This document shows positions 33,386 through 43,252 of a stretch of 64,000 nt of DNA, one piece after another; position 1 is the stretch's first letter, and every line of letters starts with the position of its first letter. The notes beneath the pieces were generated by a model. It was not told the origin of the DNA. It did no database searches and saw only the letters and a program-made list of their open reading frames with translations. Source of the DNA: Variovorax sp. UMC13 (lineage in GTDB: Bacteria; Pseudomonadota; Gammaproteobacteria; Burkholderiales; Burkholderiaceae_C); assembly GCF_014170375.1 (NCBI RefSeq), contig NZ_LZZW01000011.1, forward strand, positions 248,001-312,000. The letters run 5' to 3'. The translations under genes and the position numbers were made by a program.

Positions 33386-34015
33386 ATGAGCGCAGACCCG
33401 CACTACCAGGCCACAGAAGAAGCCCACACCGGCCCCATCAAGAACCCGAAGCAACTGCTGCTGGCGGTCTTTTTCTCGTTCATCGCCCCCATCGCGATCA
33501 TCGTGGGCCTCGTGTCCTACGTGGTCTCCGGCAACCGGCCCTCGGGTGCGGCGCAGGGCGACAACATGTCGCTCTACGGCGTGTCGCAGGACACGCGCGA
33601 CCGCGAGGTGGCCGATCGCCTGAAGAAGGTGGGCTCGATCGAGATCCGCGATGCCAACCGTGCGCTGGCCGCCGGCGAGGTCGTGTTCAAGGCGCAGTGC
33701 GTGGCCTGCCACGGCGCGCCCGGCATTCCCGGCGCACCCCACCTGAACGACGCCGCGGCCTGGGGCCCGCGCATCGGCCAGGGCTACGCCACGCTGCTCG
33801 AGCATGCACTCAAGGGCAAGGGCGCGATGCCGCCGCAGGGCGGCGGGGATTTCGAAGACCTCGAGATCGGCCGTGCCGTGGTCTACATGGCCAATGCAGC
33901 CGGTGGCAAGTTCCCGGTGCCCGAGCGCCCGGCCGCCGGCGCTGCGCCCGCGGACGGTGCGGCACCCGCCGCCGAGGGCGCGGCCTCCGCGCCGGTCGCC
34001 GCCGCGAGCAAGTAA
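33386..34015 (+). CDS. Membrane-anchored c-type cytochrome (cytochrome c5 family)
   Basis: 209 residues. One N-terminal transmembrane helix (LLLAVFFSFIAPIAIIVGLV) anchors it with the heme domain in the periplasm. The heme motif CVACH is at residues 105-109, and the axial Met candidate is in KGKGAMPPQGG. The C-terminal ~30 residues are an Ala/Pro-rich tail. Such cytochrome c5-like proteins pass electrons to terminal oxidases. It is monocistronic with its own terminator. Length and layout are normal for Burkholderiales. Confidence 0.93.
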   Translation: MSADPHYQATEEAHTGPIKNPKQLLLAVFFSFIAPIAIIVGLVSYVVSGNRPSGAAQGDNMSLYGVSQDTRDREVADRLKKVGSIEIRDANRALAAGEVVFKAQCVACHGAPGIPGAPHLNDAAAWGPRIGQGYATLLEHALKGKGAMPPQGGGDFEDLEIGRAVVYMANAAGGKFPVPERPAAGAAPADGAAPAAEGAASAPVAAASK

Positions 34016-34054
34016 ACGCGGCGCCAGCGTCTTCGACGCTGCCGCTCTCGAACG

Positions 34055-34080
34055 AAGCCGGCCTTGTGCCGGCTTTTTCT
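34055..34080 (+). terminator. Terminator of cytochrome gene
   Basis: 7-bp stem AGCCGGC/GCCGGCT with loop CTTGT followed by five T residues, 40 bases after the stop. Confidence 0.85.
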
Positions 34081-34093
34081 TTGGTGGGGTCGC

Positions 34094-34630
34094 TCAGCCC
34101 GCCGAGGCCTGGTGCGCGGCCGGGCTCAGCACATGGCCGAAGCGCGCCGGCAGGTCGGCGGCCTGCACCGGTTCCGGCTGCGGCCACAGGCCCTGCTCGA
34201 GGGCGTCGGCCGCCAGGCCCATGTCCTGCGTGTGCACCAGCCCCAGCCCCAGCGGCGTCGCCAGGTAGAGCTTGCCGTCCTCGTCGAGCAATGGCTGACC
34301 GTGCGTAGTGGGCGTGCCGGCGTGGCTGCGCACCGAGAAGTCGTCGCCGATGCGCCAGACCCACGGCGCGGCCTCGAGCTCGACGTAGACCCGTTGCGGG
34401 CCGTTCTGGAAGAACCACTGGCCGGCCTCGTCGGCCTCGTAGTTGCGCTGGATGAAGTCGATCAGCTTGTCGTGTCGCAGCAGCGAGCCCTTGGCGGCGG
34501 GGAAGGGGCCTTCGGCCTGTGTGCGGTCGTCCCGCATGTACCAGTTGCCGCGCGCGTCGAGGCCGAGCCAGCCGTGGCAGTGCGGGACGTTGGGCCACTT
34601 CGCGAGGGCCTGTTTGACAATCTCATCCAT
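34094..34630 (-). CDS. Conserved Burkholderiales protein of unknown function (DUF2946-like)
   Basis: 178 residues. The N-terminus (MDEIVKQALAKWPNVPHCHG, then WLGLDARGNWYMRDD) and the middle (QWFFQNGPQRVYVELEAAPW) are very typical of a protein conserved across Burkholderiales and usually annotated as a DUF of the 2944/2946 group; I am not certain of the number. It is probably a soluble protein with mixed strands and no catalytic motif. It ends the minus-strand block, and a palindromic repeat separates it from the upstream hydrolase gene. Confidence 0.85.
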   Translation of the reverse strand: MDEIVKQALAKWPNVPHCHGWLGLDARGNWYMRDDRTQAEGPFPAAKGSLLRHDKLIDFIQRNYEADEAGQWFFQNGPQRVYVELEAAPWVWRIGDDFSVRSHAGTPTTHGQPLLDEDGKLYLATPLGLGLVHTQDMGLAADALEQGLWPQPEPVQAADLPARFGHVLSPAAHQASAG

Positions 34631-34660
34631 AGAGGTATTTTGCTCGCCCCCAGGCTCCGC

Positions 34661-34740
34661 GCCACTTCGTGTCGCTTCTCCCTCCCCCTACCGGGGGCGC
34701 CATCTGCGGCCCGGCGAAGCCGGTTCCGCGATGGCCCTGG
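34661..34740 (-). repeat. Dispersed ~80-bp palindromic intergenic repeat, copy A
   Basis: On the minus strand this copy shares with the plus-strand copy at 52603-52684 the blocks CATCGCGGAACCGGCTT, GCCGGGCCGC and GCGACACGAAGTG. The central part is a hairpin (CCGGCTTCGCCGG). Both copies lie between minus-strand genes. It looks like a REP/MITE-type element of the host chromosome. Confidence 0.85.
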
Positions 34741-34780
34741 AAAAAAAACGGGGCGGTGGTCCTGGCAATACCCTGTGGAT

Positions 34781-35761
34781 TCAGCGGGGCAGGTGCTGCG
34801 CCAGCCAGCCGCCCACGCGTTCGGGCATGCCGCGCACGTGGCCGGGGGGCAGGCCCAGCGGGAAGCCGACGTGGCCGCCGTGCGCGGGTTGCCACAGCGT
34901 GACATGGGGGCCGACCTCGGACGGGCGCGGCAGGCTGTCGGCGGGCACGAAGGGGTCGTTGAGGGCGTTCACCACCAGGGTCGGCACCCGGACCGCCTGC
35001 AGGTGCGGCTTGGCCGAGCCGCGGCCCCAGTAGTCGTCGGTGTCCCTGAAGCCGTGCAGCGGGGCGGTGAACACGTTGTCGAAGGCGTGCAGGTCGCCGG
35101 CCGCCAGCAGCGCGTCGCGGTCGAACAGGCCCGGGTGCTGGGCCAGCTTGGCCAGCGCCTTGGGCTTCATGGTCGACAGGAACATGCGCGTGTAGACCAG
35201 CCGGTTGAAGCCGCGGCCGATCGCCGCGCCGCCGGCCGCCAGGTCCACCGGCGCCGAGACCGCGGCCACGGCGCGCACGGTGCGCGTGGCCGTGGTGCCG
35301 GCTTCCTCGGCCCAGCGCAGGAGCGCGTTGCCGCCCAGCGAGACGCCGGCCGCCAGCAGCGCCGCGCCCGGCGGGCGCCCCGCGGCGCAGCGTTCGAGCA
35401 TCCAGCCGATCTCCTCGAAATCGCCCGAGTGGTAGGCCCGCGGCGCCAGGTTGATCTCGCCGCTGCAGCCGCGGAAATGCGGCACCGCGAAGGCCCAGCC
35501 GCGCGCGGCGGCGAAGGCCGCGAAGGCTTCGGCGTAGTGGCTGCGGGAGGAGCCCTCGAGGCCGTGGAACAGCACCAGCAGCGGCGCGGCCGGGTCGGCG
35601 GCGTCGATGCGGTCGACGTCGACGAAATCGCCGTCCGGCGTGGTCCAGCGCTCGCGCCGGTAGACCGGCGGCGCGCCGTCCACGCGGCGCGCCCAGAGCG
35701 CCGGCCAGATGGTCTGCAGGTTGCCGCCCGGCAACCAGTGCGGCGCGCGGTAGGACTGCAT
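34781..35761 (-). CDS. Alpha/beta hydrolase, YheT-like
   Basis: 326 residues from the ATG at 35761 (MQSYRAPHWLPGGNLQTIWP). The YheT-family motifs are present: LPGGNLQTIWPALW at the N-terminus, VLFHGLEGSSRSHY (oxyanion region), and the nucleophile elbow GVSLGGNALLRW, with candidate Asp in NDPF and His in HGGHVGF. The family is a putative esterase/hydrolase of unknown substrate found in most Proteobacteria. It is coupled to the upstream SnoaL-like gene. Confidence 0.93.
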   Translation of the reverse strand: MQSYRAPHWLPGGNLQTIWPALWARRVDGAPPVYRRERWTTPDGDFVDVDRIDAADPAAPLLVLFHGLEGSSRSHYAEAFAAFAAARGWAFAVPHFRGCSGEINLAPRAYHSGDFEEIGWMLERCAAGRPPGAALLAAGVSLGGNALLRWAEEAGTTATRTVRAVAAVSAPVDLAAGGAAIGRGFNRLVYTRMFLSTMKPKALAKLAQHPGLFDRDALLAAGDLHAFDNVFTAPLHGFRDTDDYWGRGSAKPHLQAVRVPTLVVNALNDPFVPADSLPRPSEVGPHVTLWQPAHGGHVGFPLGLPPGHVRGMPERVGGWLAQHLPR

Positions 35762-35778
35762 GGCTTGCACGGTCGGCC

Positions 35779-36231
35779 TCAATGCAGGGTCTGGCGCGCG
35801 GTGTCGTCCTCGTCGGGCTCGCGCGCGCTGCCCGGGCTGGCATGGTGGGCCACCAGGCGCCAGCCCTGGGCGGTCTTGTGATAGACGTTGGTGGCCAGCA
35901 CGAAGGCATGCTGCGGCCCTTCGGCCGTGAGCACCTCGATGCGTTCGAGCACGTTGTGCACCGCGCTGGCCAGCGATTCGACCTTGCGCACGCGCGCCGG
36001 CCGCACATGGATCGCGCCGTGGCCGAACATCTGCTCGAAGGCCGCGCGGATCGCGACCGGGCCCACCAGCCGGGGGCCGCCCGGGTGCACGCAGAACACC
36101 TCGTCGTCGTCCGACCAGCAGCCCATCAGTGCATCGATGTCGCCGCGCTGCAGCGCCTCATAGAAGGCGGCTTCGACGTCGTCGGCAGTGCCGCCGACGG
36201 CGGCGGCGGCGCGGAGTGGGGTCTTGGGCAT
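35779..36231 (-). CDS. SnoaL/NTF2-fold protein (YybH-like)
   Basis: 150 residues starting MPKTPLRAAAAVGGTADDVE; a longer open frame upstream is not supported. The pattern AAFYEALQRGDIDALMGCWS, then DDDEVFCVHPGGPRLVGPVA, is the cone-shaped alpha/beta fold of the SnoaL/NTF2 group, with C-terminal YHKTAQGWRLVAHHASPGSA. Members range from ketosteroid isomerase-like enzymes to binding proteins. The role here is unknown; it is probably co-transcribed with the YheT-like hydrolase. Confidence 0.9.
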   Translation of the reverse strand: MPKTPLRAAAAVGGTADDVEAAFYEALQRGDIDALMGCWSDDDEVFCVHPGGPRLVGPVAIRAAFEQMFGHGAIHVRPARVRKVESLASAVHNVLERIEVLTAEGPQHAFVLATNVYHKTAQGWRLVAHHASPGSAREPDEDDTARQTLH

Positions 36232-36329
36232 GGCGTGATTCTGCCGCGCCGCCCGTGACCGCGGCGCTGCACCGCTTTGGGCCGGCCCGCACCGTGCTGC
36301 CGCGCATCGCATGGATCGTTCGCTCCATT

Positions 36330-36347
36330 TTGGACCAAATGGACAAA
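36330..36347 (+). promoter_or_regulatory. RutR-like operator upstream of rutA
   Basis: TTGGACCAAATGGACAAA, centred about 110 bases before the rutA ATG. The core GACCAAATGG fits the E. coli RutR consensus TTGACCAnnTGGTCAA. The identical 18 bases recur in reverse orientation at 41712-41729, upstream of the neighbouring oxygenase gene. RutR is encoded between the two operons, so a repressor that leaves DNA on binding uracil or thymine is expected. Confidence 0.85.
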
Positions 36348-36448
36348 ACCTTGCCATCGATCCTTCATAAGTCATTGATTCATAATAACTTATCGGCCTG
36401 GCACGCCGCATGCAAGGAGCTTCGCAACCCCGCAACAGGAGTCCTTTC

Positions 36449-37561
<1,113 letters not shown>

Positions 37562-37575
37562 CGCAGGGGACGCAC

Positions 37576-38367
37576 ATGACCACCCCCGCACGCAACACCA
37601 CCCTCACCTCGACCACGCCCGTCGGCGCGCCGCGCCTGCCCGGCGCACCCGCGCCCGTGGTGCTGCCCGCGCGCCCCGAGCCGCTCGCGCTGCACGCCAG
37701 TGACACCGCGCTGGTCGTGGTCGACATGCAGAACGCCTATGCCTCGATCGGCGGTTATGTCGACTCGGCCGGCTTCGACATCTCCGGCGCGCAGGGCACC
37801 ATCGCCCACATCGTGCGCGCCATCGCGGCGGCGCGCGCGGCCGGCATGCTGGTCGTGTTTTTGCAGAACGGCTGGGACGCCGCCTACGTGGAAGCCGGCG
37901 GCCCCGGTTCGCCCAACTGGCACAAGTCGAACGCGCTCAAGACCATGCGCGCCCAGCCCGCGCTGCAGGGCAAGTTCCTCGCCAAGGGTGGTTGGGACTA
38001 CGAACTCATCGACCAGATGAAGCCGCAGCCCGGCGACATCGTGGTGCCCAAGACGCGCTACAGCGGCTTCTTCAACAGCACGCTCGACAGCACGCTGCGC
38101 GCGCGTGGCATCCGCCATCTGGTGTTCACCGGCATCGCGACCAACGTGTGCGTGGAGTCGACGCTGCGCGACGCCTTCCATCTCGAGTACTTCGCCGTGA
38201 TGCTGGAAGACGCCACGCACGAACTGGGCGGCCCGGCCATCCAGAAGGCCTCCGTCTACAACGTCGAGACCTTCTTCGGCTGGGTCTCCACGGCGGACCA
38301 GTTCTGCGCCACCTTCGCGCCGCAAGCCCTTGCCCAACCCGTAGCGGCCGAAGCGGCCATCGCCTGA
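37576..38367 (+). CDS. rutB: Ureidoacrylate amidohydrolase RutB
   Basis: 263 residues of the isochorismatase-like cysteine hydrolase fold. It hydrolyses the carbamoyl group of the RutA product, releasing CO2 and ammonia. The catalytic triad is visible: Asp50 (VVVDMQNAY), Lys159 (VPKTRYSGF) and Cys192 (TNVCVEST). The N-terminal ~40 residues are Pro/Thr-rich, as in other RutB proteins. It follows rutA after 14 bases. Confidence 0.95.
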   Translation: MTTPARNTTLTSTTPVGAPRLPGAPAPVVLPARPEPLALHASDTALVVVDMQNAYASIGGYVDSAGFDISGAQGTIAHIVRAIAAARAAGMLVVFLQNGWDAAYVEAGGPGSPNWHKSNALKTMRAQPALQGKFLAKGGWDYELIDQMKPQPGDIVVPKTRYSGFFNSTLDSTLRARGIRHLVFTGIATNVCVESTLRDAFHLEYFAVMLEDATHELGGPAIQKASVYNVETFFGWVSTADQFCATFAPQALAQPVAAEAAIA

Positions 38368-38391
38368 TTCACTTCACCGAGGAGTTTTCCA

Positions 38392-38784
38392 ATGCCCAAG
38401 CAAGCCATCATCCCGCCCGGCACCGGCGTGCCGCTCGCCCCCTACGTCCCCGGCACGCTCGCCGACGGCGTGCTCTACGTCTCGGGCACGCTGCCCTTCG
38501 ACAAGGACAACAACGTGGTGCACGTGGGCGACGCCGCCGCGCAGACGCGTCACGTCCTCACCACCATCCAGGGGGTGGTCGAAGCGGCCGGCGGCACCAT
38601 GGACGACGTGACCTTCAACCAGATCATGCTCAGGGACTGGGCCGACTACGCGAAGATCAACACGGTGTATGCGGAGTTCTTCCCCGGCACCAAGCCCGCG
38701 CGCTACTGCATCCAGTGCGGGCTGGTGAAGCCCGACGCGCTGGTCGAGATCGCCTCGACCGCGCACATCGGAAAGAAGGGCTGA
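38392..38784 (+). CDS. rutC: Rid-family protein RutC
   Basis: 130 residues, YjgF/RidA fold. It starts [20 protein letters not shown] and contains the conserved [12 protein letters not shown] and [20 protein letters not shown] blocks. In the Rut pathway it converts the aminoacrylate-type intermediate (3-aminoacrylate deaminase). AGGAG lies a few bases before the ATG. Third gene of the operon. Confidence 0.95.
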   Translation: MPKQAIIPPGTGVPLAPYVPGTLADGVLYVSGTLPFDKDNNVVHVGDAAAQTRHVLTTIQGVVEAAGGTMDDVTFNQIMLRDWADYAKINTVYAEFFPGTKPARYCIQCGLVKPDALVEIASTAHIGKKG

Positions 38785-38789
38785 CGCGC

Positions 38790-39596
38790 ATGTCGCCGCT
38801 GCATTTCGAAGTGCATGGTCCCGTCGATGCGGCATCGACGGTGCTGCTGTCCTCGGGCCTCGGTGGCTCGGCCGGCTTCTGGCAGCCGCAGCTGGGCGCG
38901 CTGATCGCGGCCGGCCACCGCGTGATCGCCTACGACCAGCGCGGCACCGGCCGCAGCCCCGCCGCCTTGCCCGCGGCCTATGCGATCGAGGACATGGCGC
39001 GGGACGTGCTGGAGATCCTCGACGCCACCCGCACCGCGCACTGCCACTTCGCGGGCCATGCGCTGGGCGGCCTGGTCGGGCTGCAGTTGGCGCTCGATGC
39101 ACCGTCGCGTGTGGCCAGCCTGGTGCTCGTCAATGCCTGGTCCAGGCCCAACCCGCATTCGGCGCGCTGCTTCGATGCACGGCTCGGGTTGCTGGGCGCC
39201 GTCGGCCCGCGTGCCTACGTGGAAGCGCAGCCGATCTTCCTCTACCCCGCCGCGTGGGCCGCCGCGCATGCGAAGCGCGTGCAGGACGAGGTCGACCACG
39301 CCTTCGCCCATTTCCCGGGCGAGGCCAACATGCGCGCGCGCATCGCCGCGCTGCGCGCCTTCGACATCGACGCGCGCCTGGCCGACATCGCCGCGCCCAC
39401 GCTGGTGGCCGCCGCCAAGGACGACGTGCTCGTGCCCTGGACCTGCTCGCAGCGCCTGGCCGACGGACTGCCGAACGCCACGCTCAACCTCATGGCGCAT
39501 GGCGGCCACGCGCACAGCGTGACCGAGGCCAACGCCTTCAACAGCACCCTGCTGGCCTTCCTCTCGCGGGTCAGCGCATCCGCCGTTCCCGCATGA
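38790..39596 (+). CDS. rutD: Alpha/beta hydrolase-like RutD
   Basis: 268 residues from the ATG at 38790. It is believed to help release malonic semialdehyde or hydrolyse aminoacrylate. The fold motifs are present ([32 protein letters not shown]). The nucleophile elbow reads GHALGG: the usual serine is replaced by alanine, exactly as in E. coli Rut[10 protein letters not shown] and [11 protein letters not shown] match the E. coli protein. It overlaps the rutE start by 4 bases. Confidence 0.93.
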   Translation: MSPLHFEVHGPVDAASTVLLSSGLGGSAGFWQPQLGALIAAGHRVIAYDQRGTGRSPAALPAAYAIEDMARDVLEILDATRTAHCHFAGHALGGLVGLQLALDAPSRVASLVLVNAWSRPNPHSARCFDARLGLLGAVGPRAYVEAQPIFLYPAAWAAAHAKRVQDEVDHAFAHFPGEANMRARIAALRAFDIDARLADIAAPTLVAAAKDDVLVPWTCSQRLADGLPNATLNLMAHGGHAHSVTEANAFNSTLLAFLSRVSASAVPA

Positions 39597-40189
39597 CCCC
39601 CCCTTCCACACTCGACGACGCCGCGCTCGCGCTGCTCTTCACCGCCGCCCGCAGCCACAACGGCTGGACCGAGGAACCCGTCACCGACGCACAGCTGAAG
39701 CAGGTCTATGCGCTCGCCAGCCTGGGCCCGACCTCGGCCAACTGTTCGCCCGCGCGCTTCGTGTTCGTGCGCACGCCCGAAGGCAAGCAGCGCCTGGCGC
39801 CCGCGCTGTCCAAGGGCAACCTCGACAAGACGATGAGCGCGCCGGTCACGGTCATCGCCGCCTGGGACCGCCGCTTCTACGACCAGCTGCCCACCCTGTT
39901 CCCGCACACCGACGCACGCAGCTGGTTCACCGGCAGCCCCGAGTCCGCGCACGAGACCGCCTTCCGCAACGCGAGCCTGCAGGCCGGCTACCTGCTGCTG
40001 GCCGCACGCGCGGTGGGCCTCGATGCCGGCCCGATGTCGGGCTTCGACAAGGCCAAGGTCGATGCCGCCTTCTTCGAGGGCAGCGACTGGACCGTCAACT
40101 TCCTCATCAACCTCGGCCACGGCGACGCGTCGAAGGTGTTCGGGCGCCTGCCGCGCCTGCCCTTCGACGAAGCCTGTAGGCTGGCCTGA
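39593..40189 (+). CDS. rutE: Malonic semialdehyde reductase RutE
   Basis: 198 residues, nitroreductase fold. Motifs: [38 protein letters not shown], and [20 protein letters not shown] near the C-terminus. It reduces malonic semialdehyde to 3-hydroxypropionate using NADPH. The ATG overlaps the rutD stop. Confidence 0.95.
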   Translation: MTPPSTLDDAALALLFTAARSHNGWTEEPVTDAQLKQVYALASLGPTSANCSPARFVFVRTPEGKQRLAPALSKGNLDKTMSAPVTVIAAWDRRFYDQLPTLFPHTDARSWFTGSPESAHETAFRNASLQAGYLLLAARAVGLDAGPMSGFDKAKVDAAFFEGSDWTVNFLINLGHGDASKVFGRLPRLPFDEACRLA

Positions 40190-40203
40190 CGGAGTCCCTC
40201 TCC

Positions 40204-40740
40204 ATGCTGAATGCCATGGTTCCCCACGCCGCCCCATCGAACCCCGTCGGCCTGCCCAAGGCCGACTACCGCAACGCGATGGCACGCCTGGGCGCGGCAG
40301 TGAACATCATCACCACCGACGGTCCCGCGGGCCGCGCCGGCTTCACGGCCTCGGCCGTGTGCAGCGTGACCGACGAGCCGCCGACGCTGCTGGTGTGCCT
40401 CAACCGATCGGCCTCGGTGTACCCGGCGTTCAAGGCCAACGGCGTGCTGTGCGTGAACGTGCTGGCGGCGGGGCACCAGGCGCTGTCCGCACTGTTCGGC
40501 GGCAAGACGCCGATGGACGAACGCTTCGCCGCCGGCCGCTGGTGCCACAAGACCACCGGCTCGCCGATGCTCGAGGACGCGGCCGTGTCCTTCGACTGCC
40601 GCGTGGTGCATGCCACCAGCGCGGGCACGCACGACGTGCTGTTCTGCGAGGCGGTGGCGATCGCGATCGGGGGGGCGGCGCAGGGGTTGATCTACTTCGA
40701 CCGGCGATATCACGAGATTGCGGCACCGGCGCAGCACTGA
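40204..40740 (+). CDS. rutF: NADH:flavin reductase RutF
   Basis: 178 residues; supplies reduced FMN to RutA. Flavin-reductase domain with [20 protein letters not shown] (flavin-binding) and [20 protein letters not shown], ending [24 protein letters not shown]. Two start codons are possible (ATG at 40204 or at 40216, MVPHAAPS). It is the last gene of the operon; a permease gene rutG does not follow. A strong inverted repeat lies 3' of it. Confidence 0.94.
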   Translation: MLNAMVPHAAPSNPVGLPKADYRNAMARLGAAVNIITTDGPAGRAGFTASAVCSVTDEPPTLLVCLNRSASVYPAFKANGVLCVNVLAAGHQALSALFGGKTPMDERFAAGRWCHKTTGSPMLEDAAVSFDCRVVHATSAGTHDVLFCEAVAIAIGGAAQGLIYFDRRYHEIAAPAQH

Positions 40741-40746
40741 ATGGCT

Positions 40747-40843
40747 CCTTCCCCCTCCGGGGGAAGGCTGGGATGGGGGCAGGCAGAGCGCTCGATGGAT
40801 ACGCTGCTTGCCCCCACCCCAACCCTCCCCCGGAAGGGGAGGG
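40747..40843. repeat. Long GC-rich inverted repeat between rutF and rutR
   Basis: Left arm 40747-40784 and right arm 40806-40843 are near-complementary over ~38 bases (roughly seven mismatches), with CCTTCCCCCTCCGG and its counterpart at the outer end and GGGATGGGGGCAGGC at the inner end. The loop is about 21 bases. The repeat sits between convergent rutF and rutR, so it could act as a bidirectional terminator. It resembles BIME-like intergenic repeats of Burkholderiales. Confidence 0.75.
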
Positions 40844-40856
40844 CGCAAGGCAATGC

Positions 40857-41567
40857 TCAACGCGGCGCGATGCCGTGCAGCACGATCCGCTGCACGTTCT
40901 CCACCGTCTGCTCGAAGAAGGCCGCATCGTCCAGCGTGTGGCCCGTCAGCGCCTGCACCTGCACGCCGAAATCGGCGTAGTGCTGCGTCACTGCCCACAG
41001 CGCGAAGATCAGGTGGTGCGCATCGACCGGTGCCAGCTTGCCGGCTTCGATCCAGGCGCGAATCACTTCCGACTTCTTCTCCACCAGCGCGCGCAGCTCG
41101 CGGTCCAGCTCGTCGCGCAGCAGCGGCGCGCCCTGGATCATCTCGAGGCAGAACAGCCGCGACGCGTCGGGCCGGTCGCGCGACACCACCAGCTTGCGCC
41201 GGATGTAGCCGCCGATGGCCTCGGCCGGGTCCTGCTCGGCGCTGAAGCCGCGCAGCGGTTCGAGCCACAGCGCGAGCAGGTCGCGCAGCACGTTGACGTA
41301 GAGCTCCTCCTTGTTCGCGAAGTAGTAGAGCAGGTTGCTCTTCGACACATCGGCGCGCGCCGCCACCTGGTCGATCGAGGTGCCGTGCAGGCCGAAGCGC
41401 GAGAACAGCCCCAGCGCCGCGCCGAGGATCGCGCTGCGCTTGTCCTCGATCTGGCGCAGGCGCCGGCTCACGGACGACGGGCTGCGCACCGCCGGCTTGG
41501 CGCGCTTGCGCGCCGCGGGGGGCTCGGTGTTGCTGCTGGCTGCGGCCAGCGCCTTGGTCTTCGGCAT
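40857..41567 (-). CDS. rutR: TetR-family regulator RutR
   Basis: 236 residues from the ATG at 41567, preceded by AGAGGAAAG. The N-terminal helix-turn-helix (RSAILGAALGLFSRFGLHGT, then SIDQVAARADVSKSNLLYYF) and long identical-looking blocks of the effector domain (RDRPDASRLFCLEMIQGAPL, DAHHLIFALWAVTQHYADFG, QTVENVQRIVLHGIAP) match E. coli RutR. The effector in E. coli is uracil or thymine. Compared with E. coli the N-terminus has ~35 extra Ser/Ala/Lys-rich residues. It lies between two operons that both carry the RutR-like site. Confidence 0.95.
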   Translation of the reverse strand: MPKTKALAAASSNTEPPAARKRAKPAVRSPSSVSRRLRQIEDKRSAILGAALGLFSRFGLHGTSIDQVAARADVSKSNLLYYFANKEELYVNVLRDLLALWLEPLRGFSAEQDPAEAIGGYIRRKLVVSRDRPDASRLFCLEMIQGAPLLRDELDRELRALVEKKSEVIRAWIEAGKLAPVDAHHLIFALWAVTQHYADFGVQVQALTGHTLDDAAFFEQTVENVQRIVLHGIAPR

Positions 41568-41711
41568 CTTTCCTCTCTGTTCTCTTTTCTTCGTCGTCAT
41601 CCGCGTCGATGCGCGAAGCACGCACCACTGTAAGGCCGCGGTGCATCGACTTGCGTCATGCGAGGCCGGCGGAGGGCCCCGCGGTGCACCAGCCTGACGC
41701 GGAAAAAGCGA

Positions 41712-41729
41712 TTTGTCCATTTGGTCCAA
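41712..41729 (-). promoter_or_regulatory. RutR-like operator upstream of oxygenase/ABC operon
   Basis: On the minus strand it reads TTGGACCAAATGGACAAA, identical over 18 bases to the site before rutA. It lies ~70 bases before the oxygenase ATG and ~145 bases before rutR, so it may control both and be an autoregulatory site. Confidence 0.82.
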
Positions 41730-41797
41730 CTGGCACAGACGTTGCAAGGCGAGAGGCGTGCCAGTTCCCGAATGAATGCGTCCATGAGGAAGTCGCC

Positions 41798-42799
41798 ATG
41801 ACCCTGTTGTCCGTTCCCATCATCGATCTCGCGCCCTACTTCGACGGCAGCGCCGAAGGCAAGTCGGCGGTCGCGAGACAGGTTGACGAAGCCTGCCGAA
41901 GCATCGGCTTCCTCGTCATCACCCACCACGGCATTGCGCCCGGGCTGATCGAGCGCGTGTCCTCGCTCTCGCGCCGGTTCTTCGAGCTGCCGCTGGCCGA
42001 GAAGCGCAAGGTCGACCGGCCGCGCGAAGACGCGGTGCGCGGCTACAGCGCGGTGGGAGAGGAGGGGCTCTCGTACAGCCTCGAGGAGGTGGCGCCGGGC
42101 GACCTCAAGGAGTCGTTCTCCATCGGCCCGTCGAACGTGCCCGACGACGACTACCACCGCGGCCCCGCCGCCGGCCCGCACTTCGAGCCCAACAGCTGGC
42201 CGCCCATCGAAGGCTTCCGCGAAGCCTACGAGGCGTACTTCGAGGCCATGAGCGATCTCTCGCGCTCGCTGATGCGCATCTTCGCGCTCGGCCTCTCGCT
42301 GCCCGAGACCTTCTTCGACGACAAGATCGACGCGCACATCAGCATGTTCCGCGTGCTGAGCTACCCGCCGCAGCGCGAGCAGCCGTTGCCGGGCCAGTTG
42401 CGTGCGGGCGCGCACAGCGACTACGGCAGCCTCACCATCGTGCTGCCCGACGACAAGGGCCTGCAGGTCTTCAACAAGGCCGGTCAGTGGGTCGACGTGC
42501 CGCAGGTCGAGGGCGGGCTGGTGGTGAACATCGCCGACCTGATGATGCAGTGGACCAACGACCAGTGGGTGTCCACGCTGCACCGCGTGACCAACCCGCC
42601 CTTCGAGGTGGCGAGCACCAACCGCCGCCAGTCGCTGGTGTTCTTCCACCAGCCCAACTACGACGCGATGGTCGAGTGCCTGCCCAGCTGCCTCGCACCG
42701 GGCGAACAGCCCAAGTACGCGCCGATCAGCTCGGGCGACCACCTGACCTCCAAGTTCGTCAAGCAGACGACCTTCGGCGGCACCAAGGTGACGGCCTGA
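41798..42799 (+). CDS. Fe(II)/2-oxoglutarate-dependent oxygenase, IPNS-like
   Basis: 333 residues. N-terminal DIOX_N block (VPIIDLAPYFDGSAEGKSAV) and C-terminal jelly roll with the facial triad His206-x-Asp208 (GAHSDYG) and His262 (TLHRVTNPP); Arg277 and Ser279 (RRQSLVFF) form the 2-oxoglutarate-binding RxS. All key residues are intact. The family oxidises small molecules using O2 and 2-oxoglutarate; members include thymine 7-hydroxylase-like and xanthine hydroxylase-like enzymes. Placement beside rutR, with its operator upstream, suggests a nucleobase-related substrate (inference). GAGGAAG precedes the ATG. It leads an operon with a VOC protein, an ABC importer and a hydrolase. Confidence 0.9.
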   Translation: MTLLSVPIIDLAPYFDGSAEGKSAVARQVDEACRSIGFLVITHHGIAPGLIERVSSLSRRFFELPLAEKRKVDRPREDAVRGYSAVGEEGLSYSLEEVAPGDLKESFSIGPSNVPDDDYHRGPAAGPHFEPNSWPPIEGFREAYEAYFEAMSDLSRSLMRIFALGLSLPETFFDDKIDAHISMFRVLSYPPQREQPLPGQLRAGAHSDYGSLTIVLPDDKGLQVFNKAGQWVDVPQVEGGLVVNIADLMMQWTNDQWVSTLHRVTNPPFEVASTNRRQSLVFFHQPNYDAMVECLPSCLAPGEQPKYAPISSGDHLTSKFVKQTTFGGTKVTA

Positions 42800-42803
42800 C
42801 GCC

Positions 42804-43190
42804 ATGGCGCATCTTTCCTACGTCAACGTCTTTGCCAAGGACGTGGTCGCGCTCAGCGGCTTCTACCAGCGCGTGTTCGGCTTCCCCGAGATCGAGGCGA
42901 TCCGCTCGCCGATCTTCCGCGGGCTGGACACGGGCAAGTCCAGCCTGGGCTTCAACTCGCTCGATGCCTACGAACTGCTGCAGCTGGCCGAGTTCTCCGA
43001 CACGCGCGGCGTCAAGTTCCTGCTGAACATCGACGTCGACAGCCAGGCCGAGGTCGACCGCATGGTGCCCGTCGCGCTCGAGGCCGGCGCCACGCTGGTC
43101 AAGGCGCCCTATGTCACCTACTACCACTGGTACCAGTCGGTGCTGCTCGACCCCGAAGGCAATGTGTTCCGCATCAACTTCATGATGTGA
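42804..43190 (+). CDS. VOC-fold (glyoxalase/bleomycin resistance) protein
   Basis: 128 residues: MAHLSYVNVFAKDVVALSGF, then YQRVFGFPEIEAIRSPIFRG, and the closing strand LLDPEGNVFRINF. Two beta-alpha-beta modules of the vicinal oxygen chelate fold are visible. A metal ligand set is only partly obvious (no clear His/Glu triplet in the first strand), so it may be a small-molecule binding protein, an isomerase or a ring-opening enzyme. The gene starts 4 bases after the oxygenase stop, so the two probably work on the same compound. Confidence 0.85.
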   Translation: MAHLSYVNVFAKDVVALSGFYQRVFGFPEIEAIRSPIFRGLDTGKSSLGFNSLDAYELLQLAEFSDTRGVKFLLNIDVDSQAEVDRMVPVALEAGATLVKAPYVTYYHWYQSVLLDPEGNVFRINFMM

Positions 43191-43252
43191 CGCGCGCTGC
43201 ACCGGTCCTTCTTTTTCCTTCCTCCTCCAAGCTTCTTTCCAAAGGTCGTTCC

